Shown here piece by piece: positions 7,730-16,833 of a stretch of DNA of 64,000 bases (within the stretch, counting starts at the first letter, position 1; each line of letters starts with the position of its first letter). A program made the position numbers and the translations under genes. The stretch is taken from contig NZ_LQPT01000023.1 in assembly GCF_002102355.1 (NCBI RefSeq), positions 79,675 through 143,674 of the forward strand, given 5' to 3'. The notes beneath the pieces were generated by a model. The model searched no databases. It had not been told where the DNA came from and was given only the letters and a program-made list of their open reading frames with translations. The DNA is from Mycobacterium sherrisii (GTDB lineage Bacteria > Actinomycetota > Actinomycetes > Mycobacteriales > Mycobacteriaceae).

Positions 7730-9997
7730 CTATCCCATATCGCCGGAACGGATCGTGCTCGCGAAGGAGCGCAGCCGCAAGCTGTTTGCGACGACGAAGA
7801 CACTGGAGAATGCCATCGCCGCGCCGGCCAGCATGGGGTTCAGCAGGCCCGCCGCGGCGAGCGGGATCGCGGCCACGTTGTAGCCGAACGCCCAGAACAG
7901 GTTCATCTTGATGACGGCCAGCGTCTTGCGGGAGAGCAGGATCGCGTCGGCGGCGGCACGTAAATCGCCGCGTACCAGGGTCAGATCGGCGGCCTCGATG
8001 GCCACATCCGTCCCGGTGCCCATCGCCAGGCCCAGATCGGCGGTCGCCAGCGCGGCGGCGTCGTTGACCCCGTCGCCGACCATTGCGACAACCTTGCCCT
8101 CGGACTGCAGGCGCGCAATCACGGCGACCTTGTCAGCGGGCAGGACCTCGGCGACGACCTGGGCGATCCGCAGCTCGCCGGCGATGCGGTCGGCCACGAT
8201 CTCGTTGTCGCCCGTCAGCAGGATTGGGGTGAGGCCGAGCCGCTTGAACTGCCGGACGGCCGCGGCGCTGGTGGGCTTGACGGTGTCGGCGATCACGAGC
8301 ACCCCGCGGGCGCTCCCGTCCCAGCCGACGGCGACCGCGGTCTTGCCTTCGCTCTCGGCGCGAGCCTTGGCGGTGACCAGCTCCGGCGTCAGTGCCGGGT
8401 CCAGGCACCCAGACCGGTCGGCCAGCAGATTCTCCCGTCCGACGACGACGGTGTGGCCCTCGACGACGCCGTGCACGCCCTTGCCCTGCACATTGGTGAA
8501 GCCTTCGGCCGCGGGCAGCGCGCCGAGTTCGGCGGCGGCGGCTTTTGTGATCGCCCGGCCGATGGGGTGCTCGGAGGCGTCCTCGAGTGCTCCGGCGTAG
8601 CGCAACACCGTCGCGCGGTCGACGCCGGGCGCGGTGATGACCTCGACGAGATTCATCCTGCCGGTGGTCACGGTGCCGGTCTTGTCCAGCACGATGGTGT
8701 CGACCGCGCGGGTGGATTCCAGCACCTCGGGTCCCTTGATCAGGACGCCGAGTTGCGCCGCGCGACCCGTGCCGACCAACAGCGCGGTCGGCGTGGCCAG
8801 CCCCAACGCGCACGGGCAGGCGATGATCAGCACCGCCACCGCCGACGAGAACGCCGCGGCGGCACCGAACCCCGCCACCAGCCACGCCACCAGGGTGGCC
8901 CCGGCGATCCCGACGACGATCGGGACGAAGACGCCGGAGATGCGGTCGGCGAGCCGTTGCACGCTGGCCTTCCCTGATTGCGCCGCTTCGACCATCCTGG
9001 CCATCTGCGCCAGCTGGGTGTCGGCTCCGATGCGGGTGGCCCGCACGACCAGACGTCCACCCGCGTTGACGGTGGCGCCGGTGACCGCGTCGCCCTCGCC
9101 GACCTCGGTCGGGACGGACTCGCCCGTCAGCAGCGCGGCGTCTACGGCCGAGGAGCCGGACACGACGATCCCATCGGTCGCGATCTTCTCGCCGGGACGT
9201 ACCACGAACAGGTCGCCGACCCGAAGCTGCTCGATTGGAATGCGACTTTCGGCGCCGTCCATGTCGGGACGCAGCACCGCGACGTCCTTGGCGCCGAGCT
9301 CGAGCAGCGCGTGCAGCGCGGCACCGGCGCGGCGCTTTGCACGCTTCTCGAAATAGCGCCCGGCGAGCACGAACAACGTCACCCCGGCCGCGACTTCGAG
9401 GTAGATGTTGCCCGTCGCGTCACCGCGGGCGGCCGTCAGCACGAAGCCGTGGTGCAGGTGCCGGTGGCCGGCCGTCCCGAACAGCAGCGCGTAAAGCGAC
9501 CACCCGAACGCCGACAGCGTGCCGACCGAGATCAAGGTGTCCATGGTGGCCGCGCGGTGCTTGAGGTTGGCCCAGGCGGCGGCGTGAAACGACCAGCCGG
9601 CCCAGCCGACCACCGGTGCGGCGAGCGCCAGCGACACCCACTGCCAGTACCGGAACTGCAGCGCGGGGACCATCGCCATGGCGATCACCGGCGTCGCGAG
9701 CACGACCGCGGCAAGCAGCCGATTGCGCAGCGACGCCAGCTCGCGGTCGTCGGCGCGGCCGGCCTCCTGGCGCAGTCGCGGCAGCACTGCGGAGTATCCA
9801 GCCTTTTTGACCTCGTCGACCAGCACCTGCGGGTCGTAGCCGGGCGGCACGGCGACGGTGGCCCGTTCGGTCGCGAAGTTCACGGCGGCCGTCACGCCGT
9901 CGAGGCTGTTGAGCGCCTTTTCCAGCCGGGCCGCGCAGGAGGCGCACGACATGCCGCTGATGTTCAGCTCCACGTTGCCCACCGCTCGCGTCACCAT
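7730..9997 (-). CDS. Copper-type P1B ATPase (CtpA/CtpB-like)
   Basis: This 755-residue heavy-metal ATPase has one N-terminal metal-binding domain (GMSCASC, Cys18 and Cys21), the intramembrane CPC motif (IACPCALG, Cys394/Cys396), the phosphorylation motif DKTGT (Asp438), and TGDN and GDGVND in the ATP-binding domain. The CPC motif and HMA domain place it in the Cu(I) transporting class, like mycobacterial CtpA, CtpB and CtpV. The start at 9997 is chosen over the upstream codon at 10012 because GGAAAGGAG lies at the right spacing. A copper-repressor-like palindrome overlaps the promoter. Which Ctp paralogue it corresponds to is unresolved. Confidence 0.9.
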   Translation of the reverse strand: MVTRAVGNVELNISGMSCASCAARLEKALNSLDGVTAAVNFATERATVAVPPGYDPQVLVDEVKKAGYSAVLPRLRQEAGRADDRELASLRNRLLAAVVLATPVIAMAMVPALQFRYWQWVSLALAAPVVGWAGWSFHAAAWANLKHRAATMDTLISVGTLSAFGWSLYALLFGTAGHRHLHHGFVLTAARGDATGNIYLEVAAGVTLFVLAGRYFEKRAKRRAGAALHALLELGAKDVAVLRPDMDGAESRIPIEQLRVGDLFVVRPGEKIATDGIVVSGSSAVDAALLTGESVPTEVGEGDAVTGATVNAGGRLVVRATRIGADTQLAQMARMVEAAQSGKASVQRLADRISGVFVPIVVGIAGATLVAWLVAGFGAAAAFSSAVAVLIIACPCALGLATPTALLVGTGRAAQLGVLIKGPEVLESTRAVDTIVLDKTGTVTTGRMNLVEVITAPGVDRATVLRYAGALEDASEHPIGRAITKAAAAELGALPAAEGFTNVQGKGVHGVVEGHTVVVGRENLLADRSGCLDPALTPELVTAKARAESEGKTAVAVGWDGSARGVLVIADTVKPTSAAAVRQFKRLGLTPILLTGDNEIVADRIAGELRIAQVVAEVLPADKVAVIARLQSEGKVVAMVGDGVNDAAALATADLGLAMGTGTDVAIEAADLTLVRGDLRAAADAILLSRKTLAVIKMNLFWAFGYNVAAIPLAAAGLLNPMLAGAAMAFSSVFVVANSLRLRSFASTIRSGDMG

Positions 9998-10012
9998 GGC
10001 GCTCCTTTCCAA

Positions 10013-10047
10013 TACCCCCAGGGGGTAATTTCTCTAGCTCTCTTATA
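10013..10047 (-). promoter_or_regulatory. CsoR/RicR-like copper operator and promoter
   Basis: TACCCCC-A-GGGGGTA (10013-10027) is a perfect palindrome with seven-base arms. It resembles the TACCC...GGGTA core bound by copper-sensing CsoR/RicR repressors. It lies 15 bp upstream of the ATPase start codon. On the same strand a TATAAG -10-like hexamer preceded by TG lies at 10042-10047, so a bound repressor would cover the transcription start. Confidence 0.65.
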
Positions 10048-10329
10048 CACCCCTCGGGGCGGCAGCGTCGAAGAGTCGCTCCGCCGGATACCGAAACGAT
10101 TCTGCCCGCCGGACGACACGGGTGGGCGCCGGGCGCCCACCGTCGGGCCCCAGGTATCGGACCCAGCCGGCGGCGCATTCGGCGCCCCGGTACTACGGGT
10201 GAAGGTCGACCGGCGCCACCCTCGTCGGGTTTGCCGCGCCCGCCGGTGCAGTCGCGCCGGTGAGCCCGAACCGCAACGTTTGCAACCCCCGCGCGGGTCT
10301 ACGCTGCCGGGTAGCGGAAGGAGATTCTC
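10048..10329. other. Non-coding gap between the copper ATPase and the SRPBCC gene
   Basis: No convincing gene is seen. The left end contributes the upstream part of the ATPase promoter (CCCCTCGGGG at 10051-10060). The right end contains an AAGGAG ribosome binding site (10318-10323) for the gene at 10330. Confidence 0.5.
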
Positions 10330-10803
10330 ATGACCGTCCTGATCGTCGAAGCAGGACCGCATCAAGTGAGTAGGTCGGTCGACGTGGCCGCGCCGGCCGC
10401 CCAGCTATACGAATTGGTGGCCGACCCCCGGCGGCATCCGGAGCTGGATGGGTCGGGCACGGTTCGCGGCAACATCACCGCACCCGAGGTGCTGACAAAG
10501 GGCGCCAAATTCTCCACCAGCATGAAGATGCTGGGCGTGCCGTATCGCATCACCAGCACGGTGACCGCGCTCAAACCGCACGAACTGATCGAATGGCGCC
10601 ATCCCCTGGGGCACCGCTGGCGGTGGAAGTTCGAGCCGCTCGGCCCGAACCTGACCAGGGTCACCGAGACCTTCGACTTCCGTGACGCGGGCACCCTGAA
10701 GAAAAAGTTGAAGTACTACGAGCGAATGGGATTCGCCAAGGCCAATGCGTCGGGCATCGAGGCGACGCTGGCCAGGTTGCGGGATCGTTACCCGGCGAAC
10801 TGA
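10330..10803 (+). CDS. SRPBCC family protein (polyketide cyclase/dehydrase-like)
   Basis: This 157-residue protein has the START/Bet v1-like helix-grip pattern: an N-terminal strand [21 protein letters not shown], a central [15 protein letters not shown] segment and a long C-terminal helix. Such proteins bind hydrophobic ligands; many in mycobacteria have no assigned role. AAGGAG precedes the ATG with six-base spacing. It is followed 70 bp later by a DUF417 membrane gene on the same strand. Confidence 0.8.
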   Translation: MTVLIVEAGPHQVSRSVDVAAPAAQLYELVADPRRHPELDGSGTVRGNITAPEVLTKGAKFSTSMKMLGVPYRITSTVTALKPHELIEWRHPLGHRWRWKFEPLGPNLTRVTETFDFRDAGTLKKKLKYYERMGFAKANASGIEATLARLRDRYPAN

Positions 10804-10873
10804 ACGCGGCGCGGCGGGGAATCGTAAGCGTCGTAGGCATTAAGCCCCTGCCCCGTCGAAAGGACGTCTATCG

Positions 10874-11371
10874 ATGACCGCTAGCCGGACCGTCGCACTC
10901 ACACCCCACTTGTCGGATTCACTGACCCGGGCGGGTCATCTGATCAGCCGTTACGGCCTGGTGATCGTCTTGGCCTGGATCGGGTTCGGCAAGTACATCA
11001 AGATGGAATCCCGTGTCCTGATCCAGCACAGTCCCCTGATGAGCTGGATCTACGACTTTCTCAGTTTCACCGCGGTTGCACGCGCGCTGGGGACGATGGA
11101 AATCGTTGCGGCCCTTCTCATCGCGCTGTACCCGATCTGGCCGCGGGTGTCCGCGCTGGGTAGCGCTCTGGCGATCGTACTGTTTTTGGGCACGCTGAGC
11201 TTTCTGTTCACCACCCCGGGGGTGGTTGCCTACCACGCCGCCGGGTTACCGGTGCTCTCGGCGCTGCCGGGGCAATTCCTGCTCAAGGACCTGGTGCTGA
11301 TCGGCGTCGCGGTGTGGACGCTCGGTGAGGCGCTGCGCAAACAGCGTTCCGCGGATCATCCGCTTGGCTGA
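10874..11371 (+). CDS. DUF417 (YkgB/RclC-like) membrane protein
   Basis: This 165-residue protein has four hydrophobic segments and a WIGFGKY motif near residue 35, characteristic of the DUF417/YkgB family. In E. coli the homologue RclC belongs to a reactive-chlorine resistance operon, but no such regulator is seen here. Its last 126 bp are overlapped by the convergent TetR gene, an unusually long antisense overlap. Confidence 0.75.
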   Translation: MTASRTVALTPHLSDSLTRAGHLISRYGLVIVLAWIGFGKYIKMESRVLIQHSPLMSWIYDFLSFTAVARALGTMEIVAALLIALYPIWPRVSALGSALAIVLFLGTLSFLFTTPGVVAYHAAGLPVLSALPGQFLLKDLVLIGVAVWTLGEALRKQRSADHPLG

Positions 11372-11941
11372 GGTCAGCGCGGCCCGGTAGGCCTGCGGCC
11401 GTAGGCTGTCGGCCTGCTCGGACAGTCCCCGCACCAACGCGCAGATAGCCTCGGCCGCCGACCGGGTGTCGGTCTCGGCACAGAGCGTGCCACTGCTGCG
11501 CGCCTCGCCGACGATTTCGGTGACGACGTCGTGTAAGGCCCTGGATCCGGGGTATTCTGCGGCGCCGCAACGGGATTGGGCCGTGCTCTCGGCGCGCAGC
11601 GCGCGCAGGAAACCGGTCAGGTAGGGATAGTCACGGATCAACCGGGCGGACTCGTCAAGTACCGCGTCGATCCGGTCGGCGACATGGTCGTGCTGCTGAC
11701 CGGCCGACCGCAGCCGGGGCGCCACGATCGCCTCGATCTCCTCGCCGGTCGCCGTCAGCAGCGCCGACTTCGTCGGGAAGTAGTGGTACAGGCTGCCGCT
11801 GGTCATGCCCGCGGCCCGCGCGATCTCGCGGATCGTCGCCTGGGAGTAGCCGACCTCGGCCACGCAGCGCATGGCGGCGGTGATGATCCGTCGCCGGGTC
11901 TGCTCGCTATCCGCTCCCACGGGGCGACCCAGCGTGGTCAT
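11246..11941 (-). CDS. TetR family transcriptional regulator
   Basis: 231 residues from the ATG encoding MTTLGRPVGAD. The N-terminal helix-turn-helix (TRRRIITAAMRCVAEVGY, then REIARAAGMTSGSLYHYFPTKSALL) is typical TetR. It is closely related to the divergent TetR at 12730 (same GRPVGAD start and TIREIAR helix), suggesting a duplicated pair. The start overlaps the stop of the TRIC channel gene in an ATGA, so the two are translationally coupled. The frame stays open far upstream but that part overlaps the TRIC gene and is not used. Confidence 0.87.
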   Translation of the reverse strand: MTTLGRPVGADSEQTRRRIITAAMRCVAEVGYSQATIREIARAAGMTSGSLYHYFPTKSALLTATGEEIEAIVAPRLRSAGQQHDHVADRIDAVLDESARLIRDYPYLTGFLRALRAESTAQSRCGAAEYPGSRALHDVVTEIVGEARSSGTLCAETDTRSAAEAICALVRGLSEQADSLRPQAYRAALTSAKRMIRGTLFAQRLTERPHRDADQHQVLEQELPRQRREHR

Positions 11942-12636
11942 GTCTCGTCCGGGCGATGCACGCCGTTGTCGCGACGAATTCGCCAGATACGCTTGCGCCG
12001 CGTCAAGAAGTAGTCCGCCGTGAGGCTTTCGCCGAGGCGCCAACCGCGCCACCTGGCCAGCAGACACAGCCCCGCGCCGACCGCGATCCCGGCCAGCTCG
12101 CCGTAGGGCGCCAGGCCGTGGCGGGCCAGCAGTACCACCGCGGCGCTGGCCGCCACCGCCGGCGTCGCATAAAGGGTGTTGCCGCCGAAGATCGCCGGGG
12201 TGCGATGCACCGCCAGATCGCGCAATGCCCCACCGCCGACGGCGCTGACCGTGCCGAGTAAAACAGCTGGGAGCCAAGACAATCCGGCTGCAAGCGTCTT
12301 CTCGGCACCGGCCACGGCCCAGGTACCCAAGGCCAGCGCATCGATGACCGGATAGGTCAGTGACCAGAGTCGGGCGCGCAGCGGTATCAGAAACGCGACG
12401 GCCGCTCCCAGCAGGGCGATCACCACGTAACGCGTGTCGGTCAAGGCCACCGGCGGTCCGTGCTGCAGCAGCGTATCGCGGATCACGCCGCCGCCGAGTC
12501 CCGACAGAATCGCGAGCGCGACGAATCCCACGGGGTCCATGCGGAATTCGCGGGCCACCACGCCACCGAGCACCGCATTGACGAACACACCCGACAGGTC
12601 GATGGCCCGGGAAAGCTCGCCCAATGCGGGGTTCAC
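11938..12636 (-). CDS. TRIC cation channel family protein (UPF0126)
   Basis: This 232-residue membrane protein has about six to seven hydrophobic segments in two repeated halves. The repeats carry the UPF0126 signatures LSGLGGGVIRDTLL near residue 45 and GTVSAVGGGALRDLAV near residue 130. Bacterial TRIC homologues form homotrimeric monovalent cation channels. It is the first gene of a two-gene unit with the downstream TetR gene. A divergent TetR gene lies 93 bp away and may share its promoter. Confidence 0.87.
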   Translation of the reverse strand: MNPALGELSRAIDLSGVFVNAVLGGVVAREFRMDPVGFVALAILSGLGGGVIRDTLLQHGPPVALTDTRYVVIALLGAAVAFLIPLRARLWSLTYPVIDALALGTWAVAGAEKTLAAGLSWLPAVLLGTVSAVGGGALRDLAVHRTPAIFGGNTLYATPAVAASAAVVLLARHGLAPYGELAGIAVGAGLCLLARWRGWRLGESLTADYFLTRRKRIWRIRRDNGVHRPDET

Positions 12637-12729
12637 GGACGCTCACCCACCGCGCACCTCCGGGAATCAATCGGTGGATCAAATATATTCGACTGCGGAA
12701 CTACGCCCAGGGTCGAAGGGTGGGCAACC

Positions 12730-13410
12730 ATGCGACCGAGCAACCGACGGGGTCGTCCCGTTGGTGCCGACGGAGACGAGACCCGCCGGCGCATCACCGC
12801 CGCGACCATGAAATGCGTGGCCGAGGTGGGGTATGCCCGGGCCACGATCCGTGAGATCGCCCGCACGGCGGGGGTGACCAGCTCGACGCTGTACAACTAC
12901 TTCCCGAACAAGTCCGCGTTGATCGAGGCGGCCGTCGCGGCCAGGACCGACACCGCGATGCCGCGGCTGCGCCGTGCCGCTGATGGCCCCGGTGACCCGG
13001 GCGACCCCGGCCATCCCGGCCACCCCGGCAATATTGTCGCGCGGTTCGAAGCGGTGCTCGACGAATGCGGCCGGCTGATGCGCGAGTACCCGGACCTGGC
13101 GGCGTTCGAGTTCGCGATCCGAGCCGAGGCGTCGTTGCCGCGGAAGCCGAAGCCTCGAGGCAAACCCGAAGATCGGGGGTTCGAGGCGTTTCGCGCCCTT
13201 ATCGACGGGGTGGTCAGACAGGCGCGCGAGCGCGGCGAGCTCGATGCTCAATCCGATCCGGCGGGCGTAGTCGCGGCGATTTATGCACTCGTCTACGGCC
13301 TGACGGAGCTGGCCGCCACGCTGCCCGCCGAGGACTACCACGCCGCGCTGGGCGCGGCAAAAGTACTGGTCCGGGGCACCCTGCTGGGGACCGGCAAACC
13401 TCCTCCTTGA
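12730..13410 (+). CDS. TetR family transcriptional regulator
   Basis: 226 residues from ATG 12730 (MRPSNRRGRPVGAD). The HTH domain (RRRITAATMKCVAEVGYARATIREIARTAG) is a close relative of the TetR at 11246-11941. A low-complexity Gly-Asp-Pro/Gly-His-Pro run lies at about residues 88-98 between helices, encoded by tandem nine-base-like units and probably made by slippage. The 3' end overlaps the start of a duplicated operator-like sequence in front of the monooxygenase genes, which makes those genes its most likely targets along with the divergent TRIC gene. Confidence 0.87.
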   Translation: MRPSNRRGRPVGADGDETRRRITAATMKCVAEVGYARATIREIARTAGVTSSTLYNYFPNKSALIEAAVAARTDTAMPRLRRAADGPGDPGDPGHPGHPGNIVARFEAVLDECGRLMREYPDLAAFEFAIRAEASLPRKPKPRGKPEDRGFEAFRALIDGVVRQARERGELDAQSDPAGVVAAIYALVYGLTELAATLPAEDYHAALGAAKVLVRGTLLGTGKPPP

Positions 13411-13455
13411 TGCGATCAAGCGGTTGATTTCCTTGATACGATCAAGCGATTGATT
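13405..13455. promoter_or_regulatory. Duplicated 26-bp operator in front of the monooxygenase operon
   Basis: A unit CTTGATRCGATCAAGCGRTTGAT occurs twice with a 26-bp period (starting at 13405 and 13431). Each unit contains the perfect inverted repeat CTTGAT-NCG-ATCAAG and a second overlapping repeat ATCAA-GCGR-TTGAT. The layout, directly upstream of the first monooxygenase gene and at the end of a TetR gene, is that of a cooperative repressor binding site. Confidence 0.65.
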
Positions 13456-13488
13456 ATAGAGTTGATCCCGACGAAGCGGAGTGGGGAC

Positions 13489-15288
13489 TTGACCGAAATT
13501 GTTGGGAGCGCATTCGACGTCGACGCGCTGCGGCGCAAGTATGCGCAGGAGCGCGCCCGACGCCTGCGTCCCGACGGCATCGACCAATATGTGGAGATCG
13601 CCGGCGAATTCGCCGCATTCGCCGAAGACCCGTGGGCCGACGCGAAATTCAGTCGCCAACCGCGCACCGACGAAGTCGACGTGGCGATCGTCGGCGCCGG
13701 CTTCGGTGGGCTGCTGACCGGTGCGCGGCTACGCGAACTCGGCGTCGAGAAGGTGCGCTTGATCGACCGCGCCGCCGACGTCGGCGGCACCTGGTACTGG
13801 AACCGTTACCCGGGCATCGCCTGCGATGTCGAGTCTTACGTGTACATGCCCCTGCTGGAGGAACTCGGCTACCTGCCCACCGAAAAATACGCCAAGGGCG
13901 CGGAGATTTTCGCGCACTGCCAGCGCATCGCCCGGCGCTACGACCTGTACCGCGACGCATGCCTGAGCACAGAGGTACGCGAAATCCGCTGGGATGCAAC
14001 CCAATCGCGCTGGATTGTCCGCACCGACCGCGGCGACGTGATGCGCGCCAAGTTCGTCTCGATGGCCAACGGCTATCAGGCGAAACCCAAATTGCCCGGC
14101 ATCCCCGGCCTCGGATCGTTCGGCGGCCACGCCTTTCACACCAGCCGGTGGGACTACGGCTACACCGGCGACAAGCTGCAGAAGCTGGGCGGCCTGCGGG
14201 TCGGCATCATCGGCACCGGTGCCACCGCGATCCAGTGTGTGCCGCATGTAGGGGCCGCCGCCGGGCACCTCTACGTCTTCCAGCGCACGCCGTCGTCGGT
14301 CGATGTGCGCGCCAATCGGGCCACGGATCCCCAGTGGGCCAGCACGTTACGGCCCGGTTGGCAACGCCGGCGCATCGAGAACTTCCAGATTTTGACCGCG
14401 GGCGGCCAGGCGCCCGAGGATCTCGTCGCCGACGCCTGGACGAGCATCACCCGCAAACTGCCGGTGATGCGGCACGACAGCGACGGGACGGCGGACGGGG
14501 CGCAGCGCAGCCGCGACGTCGAGCTCGCGGACTTCGCCAAGATGGAGGAGATCCGGGCCCGGGTCGATGCCATCGTGACCGACCGGGCCACCGCCGAGGC
14601 GCTCAAACCGTGGTACGGGTACTTTTGCAAACGCCCCTGCTTTCACGACGAGTACCTGCAAACCTTCAACCGCGACAACGTAACCCTGGTCGACACCCGC
14701 GGTCGTGGTGTGCAACGGATCACCGAGGCCGGGGTGGTGGTCGACGGGCTGAGCTACGAGCTGGACTGCTTGATCTTCGCCACCGGCTTCGAGGTGGGCA
14801 CCGACTACTGTCGGCGCACCGGGTTCGAACTGATCGGTCGCGACGGCGTCACCCTCACCGAGCGGTGGCGCGACGGCGTCCGAACCTTCCAGGGCTTGTG
14901 CACCAACGGTTTTCCGAACTGCTTCATCGAAAGCATCGCCCAGGCCGGGTTGACGGTGAACTTCCCGTACCTGCTCGACGTGCAGGCCCGCCACGCGGCC
15001 TGGATCATCGCCTGGGCCCTGCAACACAAGGCCACCGAGATCGAAGCGACACCGGCCGCCGAGGCCGCGTGGGTCGACACGGTGGTTGCCCGATCCGCCG
15101 CCTCCGCCGAGCGGGCCGAGACCTGCACACCGGGCTATTACAACCGGGAAGGCCGGGCCGACGCCAAGACGCGGCAGGGCAGCTTCTTTTTCGGCGCGCC
15201 AACCGAATACGCCGACATCCTGCGGGACTGGCGGGGGGGCGGCGGTCTGGTCGGTCTCGAGGTTCGCGGCGCCGAGGCCGAGCCGTGA
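13489..15288 (+). CDS. Baeyer-Villiger-type flavin monooxygenase (steroid/cyclic ketone type)
   Basis: This is about 599 residues from a TTG start at 13489, chosen because GGAG lies seven bases upstream and because the earlier in-frame TTG at 13450 falls inside the operator. It has an FAD-binding GAGFGG, the segment GGTWYWNRYPG, the BVMO fingerprint FGGHAFHTSRWDYG (about residues 211-224, with Asp where many have Pro) and the NADPH-binding GTGATA. The length fits the group of cyclohexanone/cyclopentadecanone/steroid monooxygenases, which insert oxygen next to a ketone. The substrate is unknown. The stop overlaps the next monooxygenase in GTGA. Confidence 0.85.
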   Translation: MTEIVGSAFDVDALRRKYAQERARRLRPDGIDQYVEIAGEFAAFAEDPWADAKFSRQPRTDEVDVAIVGAGFGGLLTGARLRELGVEKVRLIDRAADVGGTWYWNRYPGIACDVESYVYMPLLEELGYLPTEKYAKGAEIFAHCQRIARRYDLYRDACLSTEVREIRWDATQSRWIVRTDRGDVMRAKFVSMANGYQAKPKLPGIPGLGSFGGHAFHTSRWDYGYTGDKLQKLGGLRVGIIGTGATAIQCVPHVGAAAGHLYVFQRTPSSVDVRANRATDPQWASTLRPGWQRRRIENFQILTAGGQAPEDLVADAWTSITRKLPVMRHDSDGTADGAQRSRDVELADFAKMEEIRARVDAIVTDRATAEALKPWYGYFCKRPCFHDEYLQTFNRDNVTLVDTRGRGVQRITEAGVVVDGLSYELDCLIFATGFEVGTDYCRRTGFELIGRDGVTLTERWRDGVRTFQGLCTNGFPNCFIESIAQAGLTVNFPYLLDVQARHAAWIIAWALQHKATEIEATPAAEAAWVDTVVARSAASAERAETCTPGYYNREGRADAKTRQGSFFFGAPTEYADILRDWRGGGGLVGLEVRGAEAEP

Positions 15289-16829
15289 CATACCTGCTGG
15301 GGCGCGTCCGGGCGGCGACGCGACACCGGCGCCCGCCGAAGGTGGCCATCATCGGCGCCGGTTTCGGCGGGTTGGCCGCGGCGGTGGCGTTGCGGCGCGC
15401 CGGCATTGACGACCTGGTGATTGTCGAGGCCGACGACGGCGTCGGCGGTACCTGGCGGCGCAACACCTATCCCGGCGCCGCTTGCGATATCCAGAGCCAC
15501 CTGTACTCGTTCTCCTTCGCCCCCAACAAATATTGGAGCCGCACCTATGCGCGCCAGCCCGAGATCCTGGCCTACCTGGAGGCGGTGGCCGACGATTTCG
15601 ACCTGCGCCGCCACTTGCGGCTCGGCACGCGGGTGCGTTCCGTGGCATGGAATGCCGATGCTTGCGGCTGGGATGCGCAGCTGGAACATCACGGGCACGC
15701 CAGCACATTGAGCGTCGACGTGGTGGTCTGCGCCGTCGGCCTGTTCGGTTCGGTGAAATTTCCCGACCTCACGGGCCTGCGCGATTTCGCCGGTCCCGTC
15801 ATGCACACCGCGCAGTGGGATCACGACATCGAACTTGCCGACCGGACGGTGGCGGTGATCGGAACCGGAGCCAGCGCAGTGCAACTGGTCCCCGAGTTGG
15901 CGAAGACCGCCGGCCGGGTAGTGGTCTTCCAGCGCACCCCGCCGTGGATGGTTCCCAAAGACGACCGACCTTACAGCGCAACGGAATTGGCGCGGTTCCG
16001 GCGTAATCCCTTTGCGGTGCCACGCACCCGCTGCCAGATCTGGAAGTTCCAGCACGACAACACCGCGACCTTCGCCGACGACCCGGTTGTCACCGCACGC
16101 AGCCAAGTCGCCACGTCGTTTTTGGAGCGCACCGTGGCCGACGCCAGCCTGCGCGCCGCCTTGACGCCGGACTACCCGTTCCGCTGCAAACGCGTGCTGC
16201 TCGGCGACGAATATTACCTTGCGCTGCAACAGGATAACGTCGCTCTCGTCACCGACCCCATCGAACGGATCACCCCGACGTCGGTGCTCGCCGGCACCGG
16301 TGCCGTCGACGTCGACGTGATCGTGCTGGCCACCGGATTCGAGACGGCGCGCTACCTGTCGGGCATCGACGTGGTGGGGCGCGGTGGCCGCCAGCTGCAC
16401 GAGCACTGGGGCGATGATCCCCGCGCGTATCTGGGCGTCGCGGTCGGCGGGTTCCCTAACTTCTTCATGCTGTACGGGCCCAACACGAACCAGGGCGGAA
16501 ACTCGATCGTCTACATCCTGGAGGCGGGTGCGCGGCTGGTGGCCAGCGCGGTGACCCGACTGGCCCGTCGAGGCGGCTACCTCGAGGTGCGGCCCGAGGC
16601 GGAAAGACGCTACAACGACCGACTCTCACGGGATCTGGAACGGACGATCTGGACGCGCTGCGACAGTTACTTCCGTTCGCCGACGGGGCGCATCGTCACC
16701 CAGTGGCCGTACACCGAGCTGGAATACGCCCGCCGCACATGGCGCCTGCGGCCCCGAGATTGGTTGCATTACACCGGCGCCGGGCCGGCGTGGCGGGCAC
16801 AGCCGAACGGTCTTGTCGGCAGCCGGTAG
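15285..16829 (+). CDS. Flavin-containing (BVMO/EthA-like) monooxygenase
   Basis: 514 residues from GTG 15285, which overlaps the preceding stop by four bases and implies coupled translation. It has an FAD motif GAGFGG near residue 22, GGTWRRNTYPGAACD, a BVMO-like FAGPVMHTAQWDHD segment and a second nucleotide motif GTGASA. The C-terminal YGPNTNQGGNS is a common signature of class B flavoproteins. It may act on the same pathway as the upstream BVMO, for example on sequential ketone oxidation, but this is inferred from the operon only. Confidence 0.85.
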   Translation: MTYLLGRVRAATRHRRPPKVAIIGAGFGGLAAAVALRRAGIDDLVIVEADDGVGGTWRRNTYPGAACDIQSHLYSFSFAPNKYWSRTYARQPEILAYLEAVADDFDLRRHLRLGTRVRSVAWNADACGWDAQLEHHGHASTLSVDVVVCAVGLFGSVKFPDLTGLRDFAGPVMHTAQWDHDIELADRTVAVIGTGASAVQLVPELAKTAGRVVVFQRTPPWMVPKDDRPYSATELARFRRNPFAVPRTRCQIWKFQHDNTATFADDPVVTARSQVATSFLERTVADASLRAALTPDYPFRCKRVLLGDEYYLALQQDNVALVTDPIERITPTSVLAGTGAVDVDVIVLATGFETARYLSGIDVVGRGGRQLHEHWGDDPRAYLGVAVGGFPNFFMLYGPNTNQGGNSIVYILEAGARLVASAVTRLARRGGYLEVRPEAERRYNDRLSRDLERTIWTRCDSYFRSPTGRIVTQWPYTELEYARRTWRLRPRDWLHYTGAGPAWRAQPNGLVGSR

Positions 16830-16833
16830 GCAC

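Noticed and set aside
13632-16829. A single 1065-codon protein spanning both monooxygenases
   Set aside because: The first half is the wrong frame of the first BVMO. The second monooxygenase begins at GTG 15285, which overlaps the preceding stop in GTGA.
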